Source: Cryptomeria japonica
Taxonomy: Eukaryota > Streptophyta > Pinopsida > Cupressales > Cupressaceae
Direction of reading: 5' to 3'
NCBI RefSeq assembly: GCF_030272615.1
Contig: NC_081412.1
Location: forward strand, 475,857,657 to 475,921,656
Length of the DNA stretch: 64,000 nucleotides
A program made the translations under genes and the position numbers. The notes under the pieces were generated by a model. The model was given only the letters and a program-made list of their open reading frames with translations, did not search any database and was not told where the DNA came from. Positions within the stretch are counted from its first letter, which is position 1; the number at the start of each line of letters is the position of its first letter. This document shows, piece by piece, positions 43,652-54,875 of this stretch.

Positions 43652-44510
43652 AGATGAATAAAGTGTCCCCTTTTTGACACTTTATTTTTATGTAGTTGCA
43701 TTGTTAGATGCTGCAAGTTTTCTCGCAGCTGCATATTTTCTTTCTGCTATAGTTATAGTCAAGTGGGACTGTGTAGTTGAATTAGTCAATTGTGCCCACA
43801 TTTTTCTCCATTCTTTTCCTATATAAAGAGGACCCTCATTTTTACACATTTATCTTTAATATGCTTAGCAAAACTCTGCCAAATTTTTATCTCAATTAAG
43901 ACTTTGTGCTTTTGATGTAAACAAGTGGATTCAAGGAAATAAAGATAGCAACCCGCTAGTTTCCAAACTTTGTGTTGGACTGAAGATTGTGATTGTGATT
44001 GGAATCATTCTTACGTTTAGTTCTCATAATCGTTCTTTGTGATCTTGAATCTTTTGGTGAAAATGTTAAAGTTTATGAAAGAGCTTTCTAATTGTGGAAA
44101 TAGACTTTGTGTTGTTTAAATATTTGAGAAATTTTTTGACGTTAAGTGATTAGTAGTAGGCTTTGTATTGTTGTTGTTACTTGTAGTTTAAGGAATTGGG
44201 AATTTATACTTGAAGACTTTGAGTTGCAAGTTAAATTTCTTATCGTTTGTAATCTTTATCTTAGTAAGATTTACATTCAAGAAAGATTTTGTTCTTCTTG
44301 ATTGTAAGATTTTGGTGTAATTTGTTGGATTAATTTATTCATTTATTTAAGTATCATAAGTGATACAAAACTGTAAAAAGGGGAGGAAAAATACATAAAC
44401 TCTAAAAAAAAAGAGTTATATGCTTAAAACTTACACACAGATTTTAGTTTCTTGTTAATTAGAGAAGAAATTTCAAAGGGAACCTCCCCTTAATGAGAGG
44501 AGAGATTAAT
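43652..44510. other. 3' flank of the interrupted coiled-coil gene
   Basis: Begins with the second AGATG copy and, in the frame of the gene at 33177-36629, its stop codon TAA at 43658-43660. No coding signal after that. A CTATATAAAGAGG TATA-like word at 43820-43833 and a T-rich tail suggest it may be an LTR of the host element, but no partner LTR was found. 44527-44577 is a short inverted repeat (TTTTGTCA ... TGACAAAA). Confidence 0.4.
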
Positions 44511-45210
44511 TTATTGACATAGTTGTGTGTGAATTATATATTTTGTCATTGGTATGCTAGTGACAAAATATTCACCCAACATTCTTGAATGCAGTACTAG
44601 ATTTTTGGAAATATTTATTACACTAGTATTCTTAGAAAAGATAGAAATAGGTTCATGAAACAATATTTGAATGTCTTTCAAAGTTTGTTTCATCCATAAT
44701 ACCTAAGTACAACAAGTAGCAGCAACAATATTTAGCTTCAGCAGTACACAAGGATACTAAATCATGTTTCTTACTTGACCAAGAAACCAACAGTTCCAAA
44801 GAAAAATGCACCCCCACTTGTACTTTTCCTGTCGTCCACACAATCAGTCCAATTTGCATTGCTATAGGAAATAAGTTAAATTAGATCCTCTAGGATACCA
44901 TAGACCATAGTGTTTTATTCTTTTTAAGTATTTAAAAATTCTTTTCACAACAACATGTGTCTCTCTGGAATCTTACTGAAATCTAGCCACAAGACAAACA
45001 ACATCCATGATATTCAATCTAGTAGCAATCAAGTACAATAATCCACCAATCATTCATCTGTATATGCTTTGATCAGTCTTCAGAGATTCAACATCTTTTC
45101 TCAACTTACAACCAATACCTATAGAAGTACATACAGGTTTAATGTTTTTCATTCCAAAATTCTTCAATATATTTAGATTATGAAATAAATATACCATCAT
45201 CCTTCTGAAT
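44511..45210 (-). pseudogene. Copia C6, RT C-terminus and RNase H
   Basis: Minus strand from 45210 down: NILKNFGMKNIKPVCTSIG and CKLRKDVESLK (end of RT), GLLYLIATR-like sequence, VVKRIFKYLK, then RNase H: DDRK-like start, LLVSWSSKKHDLVSLCTAEA, and WMKQTLKDIQILFHEPISIF with NTSVINISKNLVLHS. It departs from copia at about 44590. A lineage distinct from C2/C3/C5. Stops and frameshifts throughout. Confidence 0.7.
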
Positions 45211-45239
45211 AACTTGTAACCAGGGAATATATTGAAATT

Positions 45240-46941
45240 AGGAAGGGATGAAGATGAGAGGGAGTGGGAGAGGGAAAACAGGTGGAAGAGGGCGGGCAAG
45301 GTTTTTGACAATAGACGATTCAAATGAAGGAGACATAGATGGGGATGAGGCTGGCGTTGGTATGAGTATCCATTCTATGAACAATGCTTCTATTAGTCTC
45401 GTTGCTATTACTCCCTACATGGACAGGTTTGGGGCCAGCTCTATTTTGTCCCTCTCTGTTATTGCGCCGCTCTTTCCCCTGCGACTGGCCCTTTTTGTGG
45501 AAGATGTGTTTGACGTATGTTGTTCTAGGAAATGTATGGTGTTTGCGGAGGGGTGTTTAGGTGGGGTGTAGTCCATCTTTGGGATCCTGCTGGGTTTTCT
45601 ATTGCGGTTCTTCTTGATGGATCTAATCGTGCTTCTGAAGGGTGCATCCATTTTGTGCTATTTTTTCATCCTAGGTCATGGCCTCTGGTGGGTATGTTGG
45701 ATGATGGTGATATTCAAGGATTGTAGCTCTTTTCTTGCTCAAAGGTCTATATGGTATTTGTTTGCTTTTCTGGCTTCTCTATTTGTTTTCTTTCTCACGG
45801 GTCATTTGCAGAAATGTGTATTGAGGTGGAGTTGCATCTAGATTTTCTTCCTATATCTAGATGTAGCGAGAAATTTAAGATGGCTGCTCTTTGTTGTCGA
45901 TCTTTTTGGTCATTTTTGGTTCTGGGGTCCATGTTAAAACCCAACGTTTTGGGTTTGGAGAGCCTGCCAAAACCCCATGGGGTGGATTTAATTGGATTTG
46001 AGATTTTAATGTTAAACCTAGTTTTCTTGTTCTAGATGAAGGTTAAGTGAGCCTTATTAAAACCCTTATTTATTTTGTTATTGAGATTTTCTGTTCTCTA
46101 CTTAGATCTTGGTTATCTTGTATCCCTTTTTGATTAAGTTTTTTCTATTCTGAACTCTACTAGCTCCATGGCACAGTCGTTTTTGCTCATTTATATGCAT
46201 CTTGGTGTTTCTCTAGTTTTCCTATTGAGGTGGTCTTGTCTTCTATGGAGGGGGAGATGGATGTGGCTACAGGAGACCTATTTCCTATTGAGGTGGATCT
46301 GAATATTGCTATATTTTCCTAGAGGCTTCATACCATCATTGTTGGTTATGCTGAAGGTTTTGGGTACCTTGTTAAAACCATGTCTAGTTGTGGGAGCCTC
46401 TTAAAACCCACTCTCAAGGTTAAGGGACCTTGGAAAAACCCTTTGTATTTTTCTTCTATCATGGACAAGCTGGATGCTGACATTTTTCAAGGGCCTAATT
46501 TGGCCAGTTTGTGTTTTTGGTTAGGTTTAGGTCTTGCTGTTGGTGAACTAGATACTTTATTACATGTTAAGGGAGCCTGGGAAAACCCTGATATTTGGCT
46601 GGGGGTGCCAAATAAACCCTCATTTTTTGTTTCTCAGATCTATAACATGGTTTAGTTCTGCTATTGTTGCCACCTTGGTATGTATTGTCTTTCTTTTGTG
46701 TATGGCTGCTAGTTGTTTCATTTTGTCTGCTCTTTGTCTTGCAGCCTCTTTTGCCAGTACACTTGTATTGTTTTATCCTTCTTGTACGAATGTGGCTTTG
46801 CTATTGTTTATCTTTGTTGTATATGTTTGTAGCCACCCTTTGTTGGTGTTGAATCCATGAAAAATCTAAGGGTTTCACATCCCTTCAAAAACTATTGTAC
46901 AGGGTTTCTGGTCCCCTCAAAAGCTATTTATCCTAATCAAA
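45240..46941 (+). mobile_element. LINE-like insertion inside C6
   Basis: The C6 RT reading is interrupted here. Both edges carry diverged copies of the same RT stretch: AACTTGTAACC-AGGGAATA at 45211-45229 on the left and AACTTGTAACC-GAACAAATA at 46942-46960 on the right. On the minus strand these read NIFPGYKLF and NLFVRLQVF, both derived from NLFLGLQV-type RT sequence, so they form a target duplication of over 20 bp, as non-LTR elements make. The insert starts with a purine-rich leader (GRGKTGGRGRARF in frame) and ends GGTTTCTGGTCCCCTCAAAAG...TAATCAAAA, like plant LINE 3' ends. No RT frame inside; probably internally deleted or non-autonomous. Strand is inferred from the A-rich right end. 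Confidence 0.5.
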
Positions 46942-47120
46942 AACTTGTAACCGAACAAATAAATTCATCTCCTCAATAATAGACATTTCAAACTCTTCTT
47001 GCATCTCATCAAAAAAATTCTTACACATACTATAATTTCCTCCAAATATTATATCATCCACATAAACAACTACAATCGTCATTTCTTACAACTTTAAAAT
47101 AGAGATTACTATCAATAGTA
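46942..47120 (-). pseudogene. Copia C6, RT catalytic part
   Basis: The minus strand reads DSNLYFKVVRND, then VVVYVDDIIFGGN with catalytic YVDD at 47053-47064, then EMQEEFEMSIIEEMNLFVRL up to the insertion. It joins the RT piece at 45210 once the insertion is removed. Copia similarity ends near 47120. Confidence 0.8.
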
Positions 47121-47172
47121 CCACTAATACATTTGGGGTCATATTCCGATGGAGGTTTCCGAAGGACAAGCA

Positions 47173-47272
47173 GCATTGTGTGAAAATTTGACTTTGTTTT
47201 TTTTAAATGCCCGTGTTCGTCGGAATTCCGACGACCTCGGGCATTTTATTAAAAAAAAAAAACACAATGCAT
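47173..47272. repeat. ~100-bp foldback (imperfect palindrome)
   Basis: The inner arms 47205-47225 and 47226-47246 pair at 19 of 21 positions (AAATGCCCG ... CGGGCATTT around GTCGGAATTCCGAC). Outer words GCATTGTGT (47173) and ACACAATGC (47264) are also reverse complements, joined by T and A tracts. It looks like a small foldback or MITE-like insertion; no coding capacity. Confidence 0.7.
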
Positions 47273-48741
47273 TTTCATTTTGAAAGCAAATCTTGCCTCC
47301 CTGCCCCCCCCTGTCGGAGCGATCTCTGCACAAGGAAGGTAAGAACTCTTTGTTTTTCAATTTCTTTCTTAACTAATTTTTTCGTAATTTCATTTTCTTT
47401 CTTTCCCAGTGTATTGCTGTGTCTACTTTTTTCGCAATTTCATTTTCTTTCTTTCCCAGTGTATTGCTATGTCTGGTCCCACCCAACATTACCTGTCCTC
47501 ACCCCCGGATGGCCGATTGAGGAGTAATGTTCTTGGGATGGATTGATCCACACTGACTAGTATAGTTGACAGTAGGGAGGGCTTCTGTTCTCGCTCACGG
47601 GGTTTCTAGCTACATCCGAAGGGGATTTTGTTCTCACTCACAAGGTTTCAATGAGAAAGAAAGTAGTTAACCCCGATGGAGCACCCCCGGTTCGAGTCCA
47701 ATAAAATCCCCTCCCCTAATTAACGAGGCCGAAGCCTACCTTCATTTCGCATGGGAAGAGGAGGATGCTAACAGTAGTATAATGAATGGTCCTTGCCCTC
47801 CCGATAGAGTAGGATAAGCAATAGCCAGGAGTTGTCTTGTCCTTGTGATAACTCTCATAAAAAACCCCCTTCGATTATGCTTTGATGCTTGGACTTCTAT
47901 GAAGAATAGGTTGTTGAATTCTTGGTGTATGGGTGTTTGGGTTGTGGATGTTGAGGCTAAATATTGGGCTCGTTTGATGGTGGAGTGGATTTGGTATTGG
48001 AATTGGTTGTTGTGGGGATTGTGTGTGGTGTTTGAGTTGGGTCTATGCCTCAGAGTTAGGGTGAGGGCCGAGGAGGGAGGAGAGGATGTGTATGCGAGGG
48101 GAATGAGGGAGATTAGTAGTATGAGGTTTAGGGTAGAGATTTGTTGAAATTGGAGAGCTTGAATAGATTTTCTCTATTTCAAGTTTATGGATCCAAAGAT
48201 ATTTAAATGAATAATGTATGCATGGACAAACATTTCTCTTATATGAGACATGATTGTATATGACAAATTATTTAGGGTGTGTGATTAAAAGTAGTTTACA
48301 TTTGTTAACACTCTCCCATAAACTTTATTTTATTACACAACTTAACTAAATGAAGAATGCCATCTATGAAAAATAGTTTTATTAGACTCCCATGTATAAA
48401 TGGACAACATTTAAGAAAAAAAACCTTCTCCAAAGTATACAAACGTAATCTTGTTTTAACACCCTTGATTATGTGTTTTCATATCTTTCCTTTCAGAACA
48501 TTGTCTTTCAAAATGACCAAAATAATTATAATACTAATAGCCTTTCTTTTTCTTTGCTCATCAATTATTCATAAAAATATGTCTTTCATAGTTTCATCAA
48601 TAAAGGACATGATATTTGACAAGAGAAAAGTACTTTTCATCCAATGATGGATTTCTTCAAAGTTGTCACCACCAATCAACTTTGTAGCGATAACAATCAA
48701 TATACTATTCACCATTTGGAATGATTAGTGTAATAAAAAAT
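47273..48741. other. Non-coding; GC-richer patch at about 47640-47870
   Basis: Contains a 50-bp tandem duplication (47373-47422 and 47423-47472, TTTTCG(T/C)AATTTCATTTTC...). From about 47480 to 47870 base composition is more GC-rich than any flank, with words such as GAGGCCGAAGCCTACC and GATAGAGTAGGATAAGC, reminiscent of organellar intergenic DNA. A 100-codon Trp-rich frame at 47845-48147 is not recognised as a gene. Confidence 0.4.
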
Positions 48742-48945
48742 CATAGATTTAACAATAATCTTTATGATCAATGCTACAATTTTTTAGATTTAACAATGAT
48801 CCCTACAACCAACACAATTATTTTTTAGATTTACCACCAATCTATGCGATCGAGCTACAATTTTTTTGGATCTAGCAACATTCTTTACAGTCAATGCTAC
48901 AACTTTTTATATTTATCAATGATCTCTTTGATTAATATTATCTAT
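48742..48945. repeat. 41-bp tandem repeat, five copies
   Basis: The word AGATTTAACAATGATC or a variant starts at 48745, 48786, 48827, 48868 and 48909, exactly 41 bp apart, each followed by a (T/C)AATGCTACAATTTTTT-like segment. Non-coding. Confidence 0.85.
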
Positions 48946-51479
48946 TTCACATATATAATTACTTCAACTACAAATTTCATGCCTCCATATGTATATAATT
49001 CAAATGGCCCTTATAATGGTAAAAATATTATTAATTAAATTTTATAATTTTTAGTAGGATATCTACCCTTGCATGCTTTTGATGCTATAATAGACTTCAC
49101 TTGTACAAAGAAAGAAGAAAATACAATAGAATGAATGGAGACAAGGATGACTAATATGGCCAAATAGTAAAACTAAAAGGTGTAGACAACATGTTGTTTT
49201 CTCTAAATAATATATATTGCAATTAATTTTTTAATTAAACCTTCATAGCTTCTCAAGGTTGATCCTAGGCCAATCATGAATGATTAATATTGCAAGCTTC
49301 CTCATATTACAAAATCTAGATAGTCTTTTGAAATTATAACAACTTTATAGAATTATCAAATGTGATCATACTAAATTTAGGCTTCCTATTCAAGTTAAAA
49401 GGGGGCATTACCTAACTAGTTTGATGATTAGGTCCTATTTATGCCTTATCACTTAAGTTTACTTAGGTTTCACATGGGATACTTATCACTTTACATGTGA
49501 TCTTATCTTATCACTTTGTTTCTCATATCATAATAATAGTACACTTGTCATAATCTTATGATATCTTACTCCTCATCTTGGCCTATATAACCAAGGGGTT
49601 TCCTTTTTAATCTCATTTTTATTTGCATTCATTGATAAAAGATAGCTTATTCTTGTCTGTAAGTGTAGTCATCTAAGGATAGGAAAAATTCACCATTTGT
49701 GTAAGAAAGATGGATAAGATAAATGATTTATGTGAAATAGATTCACCTAAGAGAAAGTAGATTCACATAAGGATAGGTGGATTTTCCTAAAGATGAAGAG
49801 ATAAGACTTAACAAAAAGAGGACTTAGGATGATGACAAGGAGGATTCATTTAAGGATATGGCATATCCACCTAAGGGATAGTGTATTCTCCCAAGAATAT
49901 GGAAAAATTATTGATTGGTGGAATGACATACTAGATCAAGGAATGATACAAGGGTAGATTCACCTAAATATAGGGTAAATTCAGCTAAAAGGGTACCCAT
50001 GAGATTGTGGTACTGAGTACCTATCTATGGATGGTGTATTTGGATACAAGTATGATGAAACCATGATTGTGTATGATGAAACAAAGTCCAGATCTCTATT
50101 ATAGGTCCAACATAATCTCTATTATTTGAGACACCATTTTATTAGCATATCCAATTAGGGTAATTTACGGGTTTAATTATGGATCATGTTGTCTATTTCC
50201 ATGCACTATTGAACTTATTTGGATGTATTGTGATTATTTTAATTTTGAAGTTATAAATAAATTATGTTTGTACCTTAGAAAGGGTAACTCCAATTGATGT
50301 TTGGGCAGTTTATTTGAAAACTTATGGTGATTATTGCCCTATGTTATGTAATGGAGTTAGTTTTACACTAAGTAATTAACTAGAAAAATGAATTTGTAAT
50401 GTTGTACAAGTATGATCAAACCATGCTTGTGTGTTTACATGTTTGTGCATCCTATTGAGAACCAACCTCGCTATTGAGGAACTCAATAAATGTGATGTTA
50501 AGTAGAAGAATGGAAAACTCAAGAAGCTATGGTGACATATTGTGGCACTAGTAGGGATTATCTCTATTGACCACACCTTTCAAAGATAGTATCCCCTAGT
50601 TCTCCTCATAGAATGGACCATTGGATGGCTCATAGTTGCTAGAGTATTCGGGTATTTACTTGATTAATTAAACATTATTTGTTTAATTATTTAAGTTCCC
50701 TTTATCTCTTTTGCACTTAAGCTAACTTTAGGTGCATATAATTAATTGTTTCAATTAATTATTATGTGCAAACCTAGGTTTTCCCTTTTAGGGTTTCTTG
50801 ACCTATTAAAGGTTGAGTTCTTTCTTTTCATTGTATGAAGAAGGATTATTATTGACAATACATTTTGAAGATTATTGAGCTCTCATCTTTTGGAGCATAT
50901 TTTTCCTGTGTATTCTTTCCTTCTGTGATTTGCTTCATTGCTTCTCCTTATAAAAGGTTTTTCAGCTTGCAGAGACTATTTGGGCTCCTGTGGTGTTGTA
51001 TTTTCTCAACTCCTATAATAGTGGTATCCTATCCTACATTTATCTTGATGGCATTGCTGATAGTTGGTATGTGGTTCTTGGTACGGGTTTCCTCTTACCC
51101 TATTATCTTATTTATATCTTTGTTCCAACATGTGGAGATTGATTTTTGTCATGCTATGATGATTTTCATGTTTGCATGTGTTTTAACATTATGCAAATAG
51201 ATATGATGTCACACCATACTTATGTTTTGATATAGTGTAGTTGATGGTAGTGATTTGGGTTCAAAGCCACAATTCCACACATACACACACAAATATTTGA
51301 AGATGCATTTTATATTATTCCTTCTTAGTGGCGATTAGTGTTGGAAGATTTGCACACATGTAGAGAGGAACTCATGTTAGATACAATAGGTTGTGTTTGA
51401 TAACATATGAATGTGCCTCATGATGTATTCATATAGCTTTGGTGTGTGACATGCATGCACATTTTTCCATAAGACACAT
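48946..51479. other. Non-coding, LTR-like fragments
   Basis: A TATATAA word at 49584 with TCTTGGCCTATATAACCAAGG context and a stretch at 50690-51000 (CAAACCTAGGTTTTCCC, TTTTAGGGTTTC, CTTATAAAAGG) look like retrotransposon LTR pieces. Neither has a partner copy or clear ends. The 111-codon hydrophobic frame at 50865-51200 is not credible as a gene. Confidence 0.35.
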
Positions 51480-51760
51480 TGCTATGTTGCATGTGCCCTA
51501 TGCATGTCTTCTTTGTGAGGCACGTTGCTATGTGCAATGTGGCCCTAGGTGTGTCTTCTCTATGAGGTGTATTTCCATGATATGTTAGGATTTGTAGTGT
51601 GTAGGCCACAAATGCATGCATGAGGGACTATTATTATAGTCATGTTTTTTGGGGTAGCCTAGGCATGTCTTCTCCATTAGGTACATGGCCATGCCATGTG
51701 GGAGTTTTTGTGTTCATGCCACAAATGCACACATGAGGGACTATTATTGGAGTCATGATG
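51480..51760. repeat. ~115-bp diverged direct repeat
   Basis: CATGAGGGACTATTATT occurs at about 51619 and 51734 and CATGTCTTCT(T/C) with GAGG/TTAGG at 51502, 51551 and 51664; CCACAAATGCA(T/C) precedes both CATGAGGG copies. It lies upstream of the CACTA transposase gene and could be a subterminal repeat of it; this is inference. Confidence 0.55.
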
Positions 51761-52687
51761 AATCTTCACTCTATTTAGCCACAATTTCTAGTCGCATAGT
51801 TATGTAATGTGCACTTTTAAGGATTGTGAAGTTTCCTTCAATTATTGATGATCTCTCATCTTTGTTGCATGGGCCAACAATTTTATTTTATCTTGTTTGA
51901 ATTAGTTTAATCACTATTGTGAGTTTTCTGTATTGTGTAGTTATTGTGGCTATGTTTGATTTGCTATTGGAATTGAACACATTTATTTGACTTATTATTG
52001 GTACTATTTTTTCTTTCTTTCAATATTTATGATCTTTGGTAGTTTAGTGAAACTCTTGCTATTTTTAAATGTTGCCTTATTTGTTGTGATGCAATTCCTC
52101 ACCAAGATCGACATAGATAACCTTGGATGAGTGTATATAAGGAATCAAACATTGGGAAAATTTGAGGATAGGGGTAAGTGTTTGTTGTATGGGTAGCTAC
52201 GATCCACTTGTACATTCTTAGTGATTATTGATAGCTATGTCTTGGAGGCTAATCCCATTAAACAAACAAGGGGGAAGTCATACATAATCATATGGATCCT
52301 CTCTAGTTGTGTGTGGATTCAAGACCATCATTTCATATGGTTATTGGTTACTTTGTGAGACCATGGCATCCTCTTAGACAAATGTGTGAGCCTTGTATTG
52401 TTATCCCTGCAATGTGGATGAATAAGTGTATGTTAAAATAAATGCTTTTCTTAGAACACTCAAAAATGTCTCTCAGAAATTCTGTAACAGGCAAACTTTT
52501 AGTAAGAATTTGCAAACACAATGCTCAGAAATTCACACAATCAGCTACATTAAATACGTTCTCTATTAAGTTCAATGTTTTAAGATGAAAAAGAAGAGTT
52601 AAATGGTTTTGGTTCGATTTGCAATTTTTGTGAAGCTTTTGCACTGAAGTTTCCATAGCTTGATTTTTTTGCCTGTGAAGAAAGACC
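51761..52687. other. Upstream region of the CACTA transposase gene
   Basis: No gene recognised. A CACTA-type terminal repeat with a matching right end could not be identified. Confidence 0.4.
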
Positions 52688-53361
52688 ATGTCAGATAATA
52701 TCAGCGAAGAACAAAATAAGGAGACAATTGCTAAATTATGGTCTAACTTGAAAAGAAAAGGTGATGGGAAATGTTATTGTCCCTGCAAAATTTGTAAGGG
52801 CTTAAAGACTAGAAGACTTCTAATCAAAACAACTAAGAAACATTGTAGGCAGCATGGTCACATTGAAGGGGGACATGATTATCATCCACTGGTAAGTTGT
52901 TCATTATATCGTTTTAACAATTTATATACATAAGAAATCACTTCATAATGAGATCATGATCACGGTTTATTTATGTATATCAATTTTATATAGGTGGAGC
53001 ACCCCGAAGCACATGGTATGGATCAACAAAACCCTGAGAATATGGTTTTCAAAGTGGAGGAACATGGAGGTGTGAATATCGAAGTTGAAGATAATGATCC
53101 CATGGAAGATGACAATCATGCACCAGAAAACACAATTGAAGATGATGGTACAAATACATTGATCCATGACACATTTACTACTGGCAGAGCTGATCATGAT
53201 GATCATGATGACCTTGATGTTCATGATTTACCTCTTCTTGAGAAGGCATATGAGCCCCTTTACAAAGGCTCCCAAACAACTCTTCTCTCTGCTATATTGT
53301 TGTTGGTGAACTTGAAGGTTATGAATGGTTTATCCAACATAACAATCTCACGTATGTTAAG
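52688..53361 (+). pseudogene. CACTA transposase exons 1-2: zinc-binding N-terminus and acidic linker
   Basis: Exon 1 (52688-52891) starts at ATG and has CYCPCKICKG ... KKHCRQHGHIEGG ... YHPLV, the transposase-associated Cys/His domain found at the start of plant TNP2 proteins. Donor CTG/GTAAGT. Exon 2 (52994-53361), after acceptor TTTTATATAG, is acidic (EVEDNDPMEDDNH, DHDDHDDLDVHDLP) and helical at its end (SNITISRML). Donor AG/GTGTGT in phase 2. Both exons are open. The N-terminal domain is thought to bind element DNA or support transposition. Confidence 0.75.
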
Positions 53362-53455
53362 GTGTGTCATACATGTCATTACAGTTAATAAATGGTGAAT
53401 CATGTACCATTAATATTCTTTATATTAACACCTCAAACTTTTTTTTTTGTTGTAG

Positions 53456-54224
53456 ATTGATAGGTGAGTTTTTCTTACCACCATCAAATATTCTACCTCG
53501 CTCATACCAAGAATTATCTGACATTATGAAAGATATTGGAATGGAGTATCAAACAATAGATGCTTGTCCCAATGATCATATTATATATCATAAACAACAT
53601 GAATTTGGAACAAAATGCACTGAATGTCATATCAGTAGATATCGAATAGATCAAATAACAAAAAAGGTGTCTTGCAAGGTTCTTCGTTATATTCCCATTA
53701 TTCCACGTATGCAACGATTATTTAGGTGCACTAGCTTGGCACAATTTATGGATTACCATGCACACAATAGAAGTCGAGATGACATTATTCAAATGCCTAC
53801 AGATGGTTCAACATTTATGGACATAGAGGAAAAGTGGCCACACTTTAAAGAAGAACCTCGTAATCTCAGGCTTTCATTAGCAGTGGATGGTGTCAATCCA
53901 TTTGGAGAGTTGAGATCTATTTACTTGATGTGGCCTAATTTTTATATCAACAATAATATTCCTCCATGGATGTCAATAAAGAGGGAGCACATAATGTTGG
54001 CAATGATTGTTCCAAGTATTTAATCATTTAATAGTCATCTACATTTAATTATAAATATTGCAATAAAATGGTCATAATAATTATGTAATGTTTTTGTTCA
54101 TTCCACTAGGCAAGTACCAAGTTAAAGATATGAATGTATATATTGAGCCTCTTATCGATGAGTTGCTGGAGTTATGGAATGGTGTGACCATGTATGACTC
54201 CTCACTTATGGAAGCTAGAATATA
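53456..54224 (+). pseudogene. CACTA TNP2 transposase core, first half
   Basis: Exon 3 (53456-54015) continues in phase (R-LIGEFFLPPSNILPRSY) and carries the TNP2 signature: YQTIDACPNDHIIYHKQHEF, TKCTECHISRYR, KVLRYIPIIPRMQRLF, then RNLRLSLAVDGVNPFGEL and MWPNFYINNNIPPWMS. Exon 4 (from 54110; split codon A/GC) adds KYQVKDMNVYIEPLIDELLE and LWNGVTMYD, then stops at 54221-54223. The LAVDGVNPFG aspartate is the expected first catalytic acid of this RNase H-fold transposase. The following catalytic half (the block with the LSGWSTKGKLACP-like signature in the family) is missing. Confidence 0.85.
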
Positions 54225-54769
54225 ATAGAATTAATCGTCAAGGTAATGTCATTCCATCTAATGGTTTATGTTTGGAATTTGAATTTTTCTATCATGTTTT
54301 GTTTACTAATGATGTAATTGATGATACTGAAGGTCGTCAAGGCATGGATGGCCACTTTCGAAAGGGACTAAAAAGTTATCCCAGACAATTCAGTAGGTTG
54401 CCTTACTATGAGTAGCTACAAATTGTGCATTTGTTTGATACAATGCATATTGGAAAGAATATAACAGAGACATTATGGAAAATATTGGATGGAAGGCGTG
54501 ACAAAGAAAAAATTGTCAAAATTTGTAGTGACATTGTGGAATCCAATCATGCAATGAAAAATGTCATTCAATCAAATAGCAATGGAGATCAGATTAATAT
54601 AAGTGCCCTTCCTTGGTTATTAACAGAGTAGCAAAGCAATTCTATAAAAGAAGTCATACGAAAAATTTGATTTCCCACAGGATTTGCTTCAAACAGAAAC
54701 AATCTCATATCAAAGAAGAGTGAATTTGGGCCAGGGATGAAAACACATGATTGGCATACCTTCATTAAG
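54225..54769 (+). pseudogene. CACTA TNP2 transposase, C-terminal segment after a deletion
   Basis: Frame GLKSYPRQFSRLPYYE, TAG at 54416-54418, LQIVHLFDTMHIGKNITETL, corresponding to the LPYWxxLxVRHxLDVMHIEKNV block that ends the TNP2 domain. A second part reads FPTGFASNRNNLISKK and GMKTHDWHTFIK, with a good donor (AAG/GTAATT) at 54769. Only about 180 bp separate this from the GVTMYD block, where the family usually has several hundred, so part of the catalytic domain is deleted. Confidence 0.75.
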
Positions 54770-54875
54770 GTAATTTGCATTCTTGTGTATTTACTATATA
54801 TTTGTATATTGCGCATGTACTTTTCATTGTATTATGTTAGAAAACAATGAAAAGATCATTTTATAATTGTTACAG

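Noticed and set aside
47689-47699. GGTTCGAGTCC as the T-loop of a tRNA gene
   Set aside because: No paired T stem, anticodon arm or acceptor stem could be drawn around it.
47845-48147. 100-codon Trp-rich frame
   Set aside because: Low-complexity G/T-rich DNA explains the composition; no recognisable domain.
50551-50566. CACTAGTAGGGATTAT as the left end of the CACTA transposon
   Set aside because: No matching inverted copy ending in TAGTG was found to the right; a five-base match is expected by chance.
51010-51032. TGGTATCC as a retrotransposon primer site after an LTR-like stretch
   Set aside because: Only eight bases fit, no gag follows, and no second LTR is present.
50865-51200. 111-codon membrane-protein-like frame
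   Set aside because: Composition follows the T-rich DNA; no start context, no family resemblance, lies in an LTR-like stretch.
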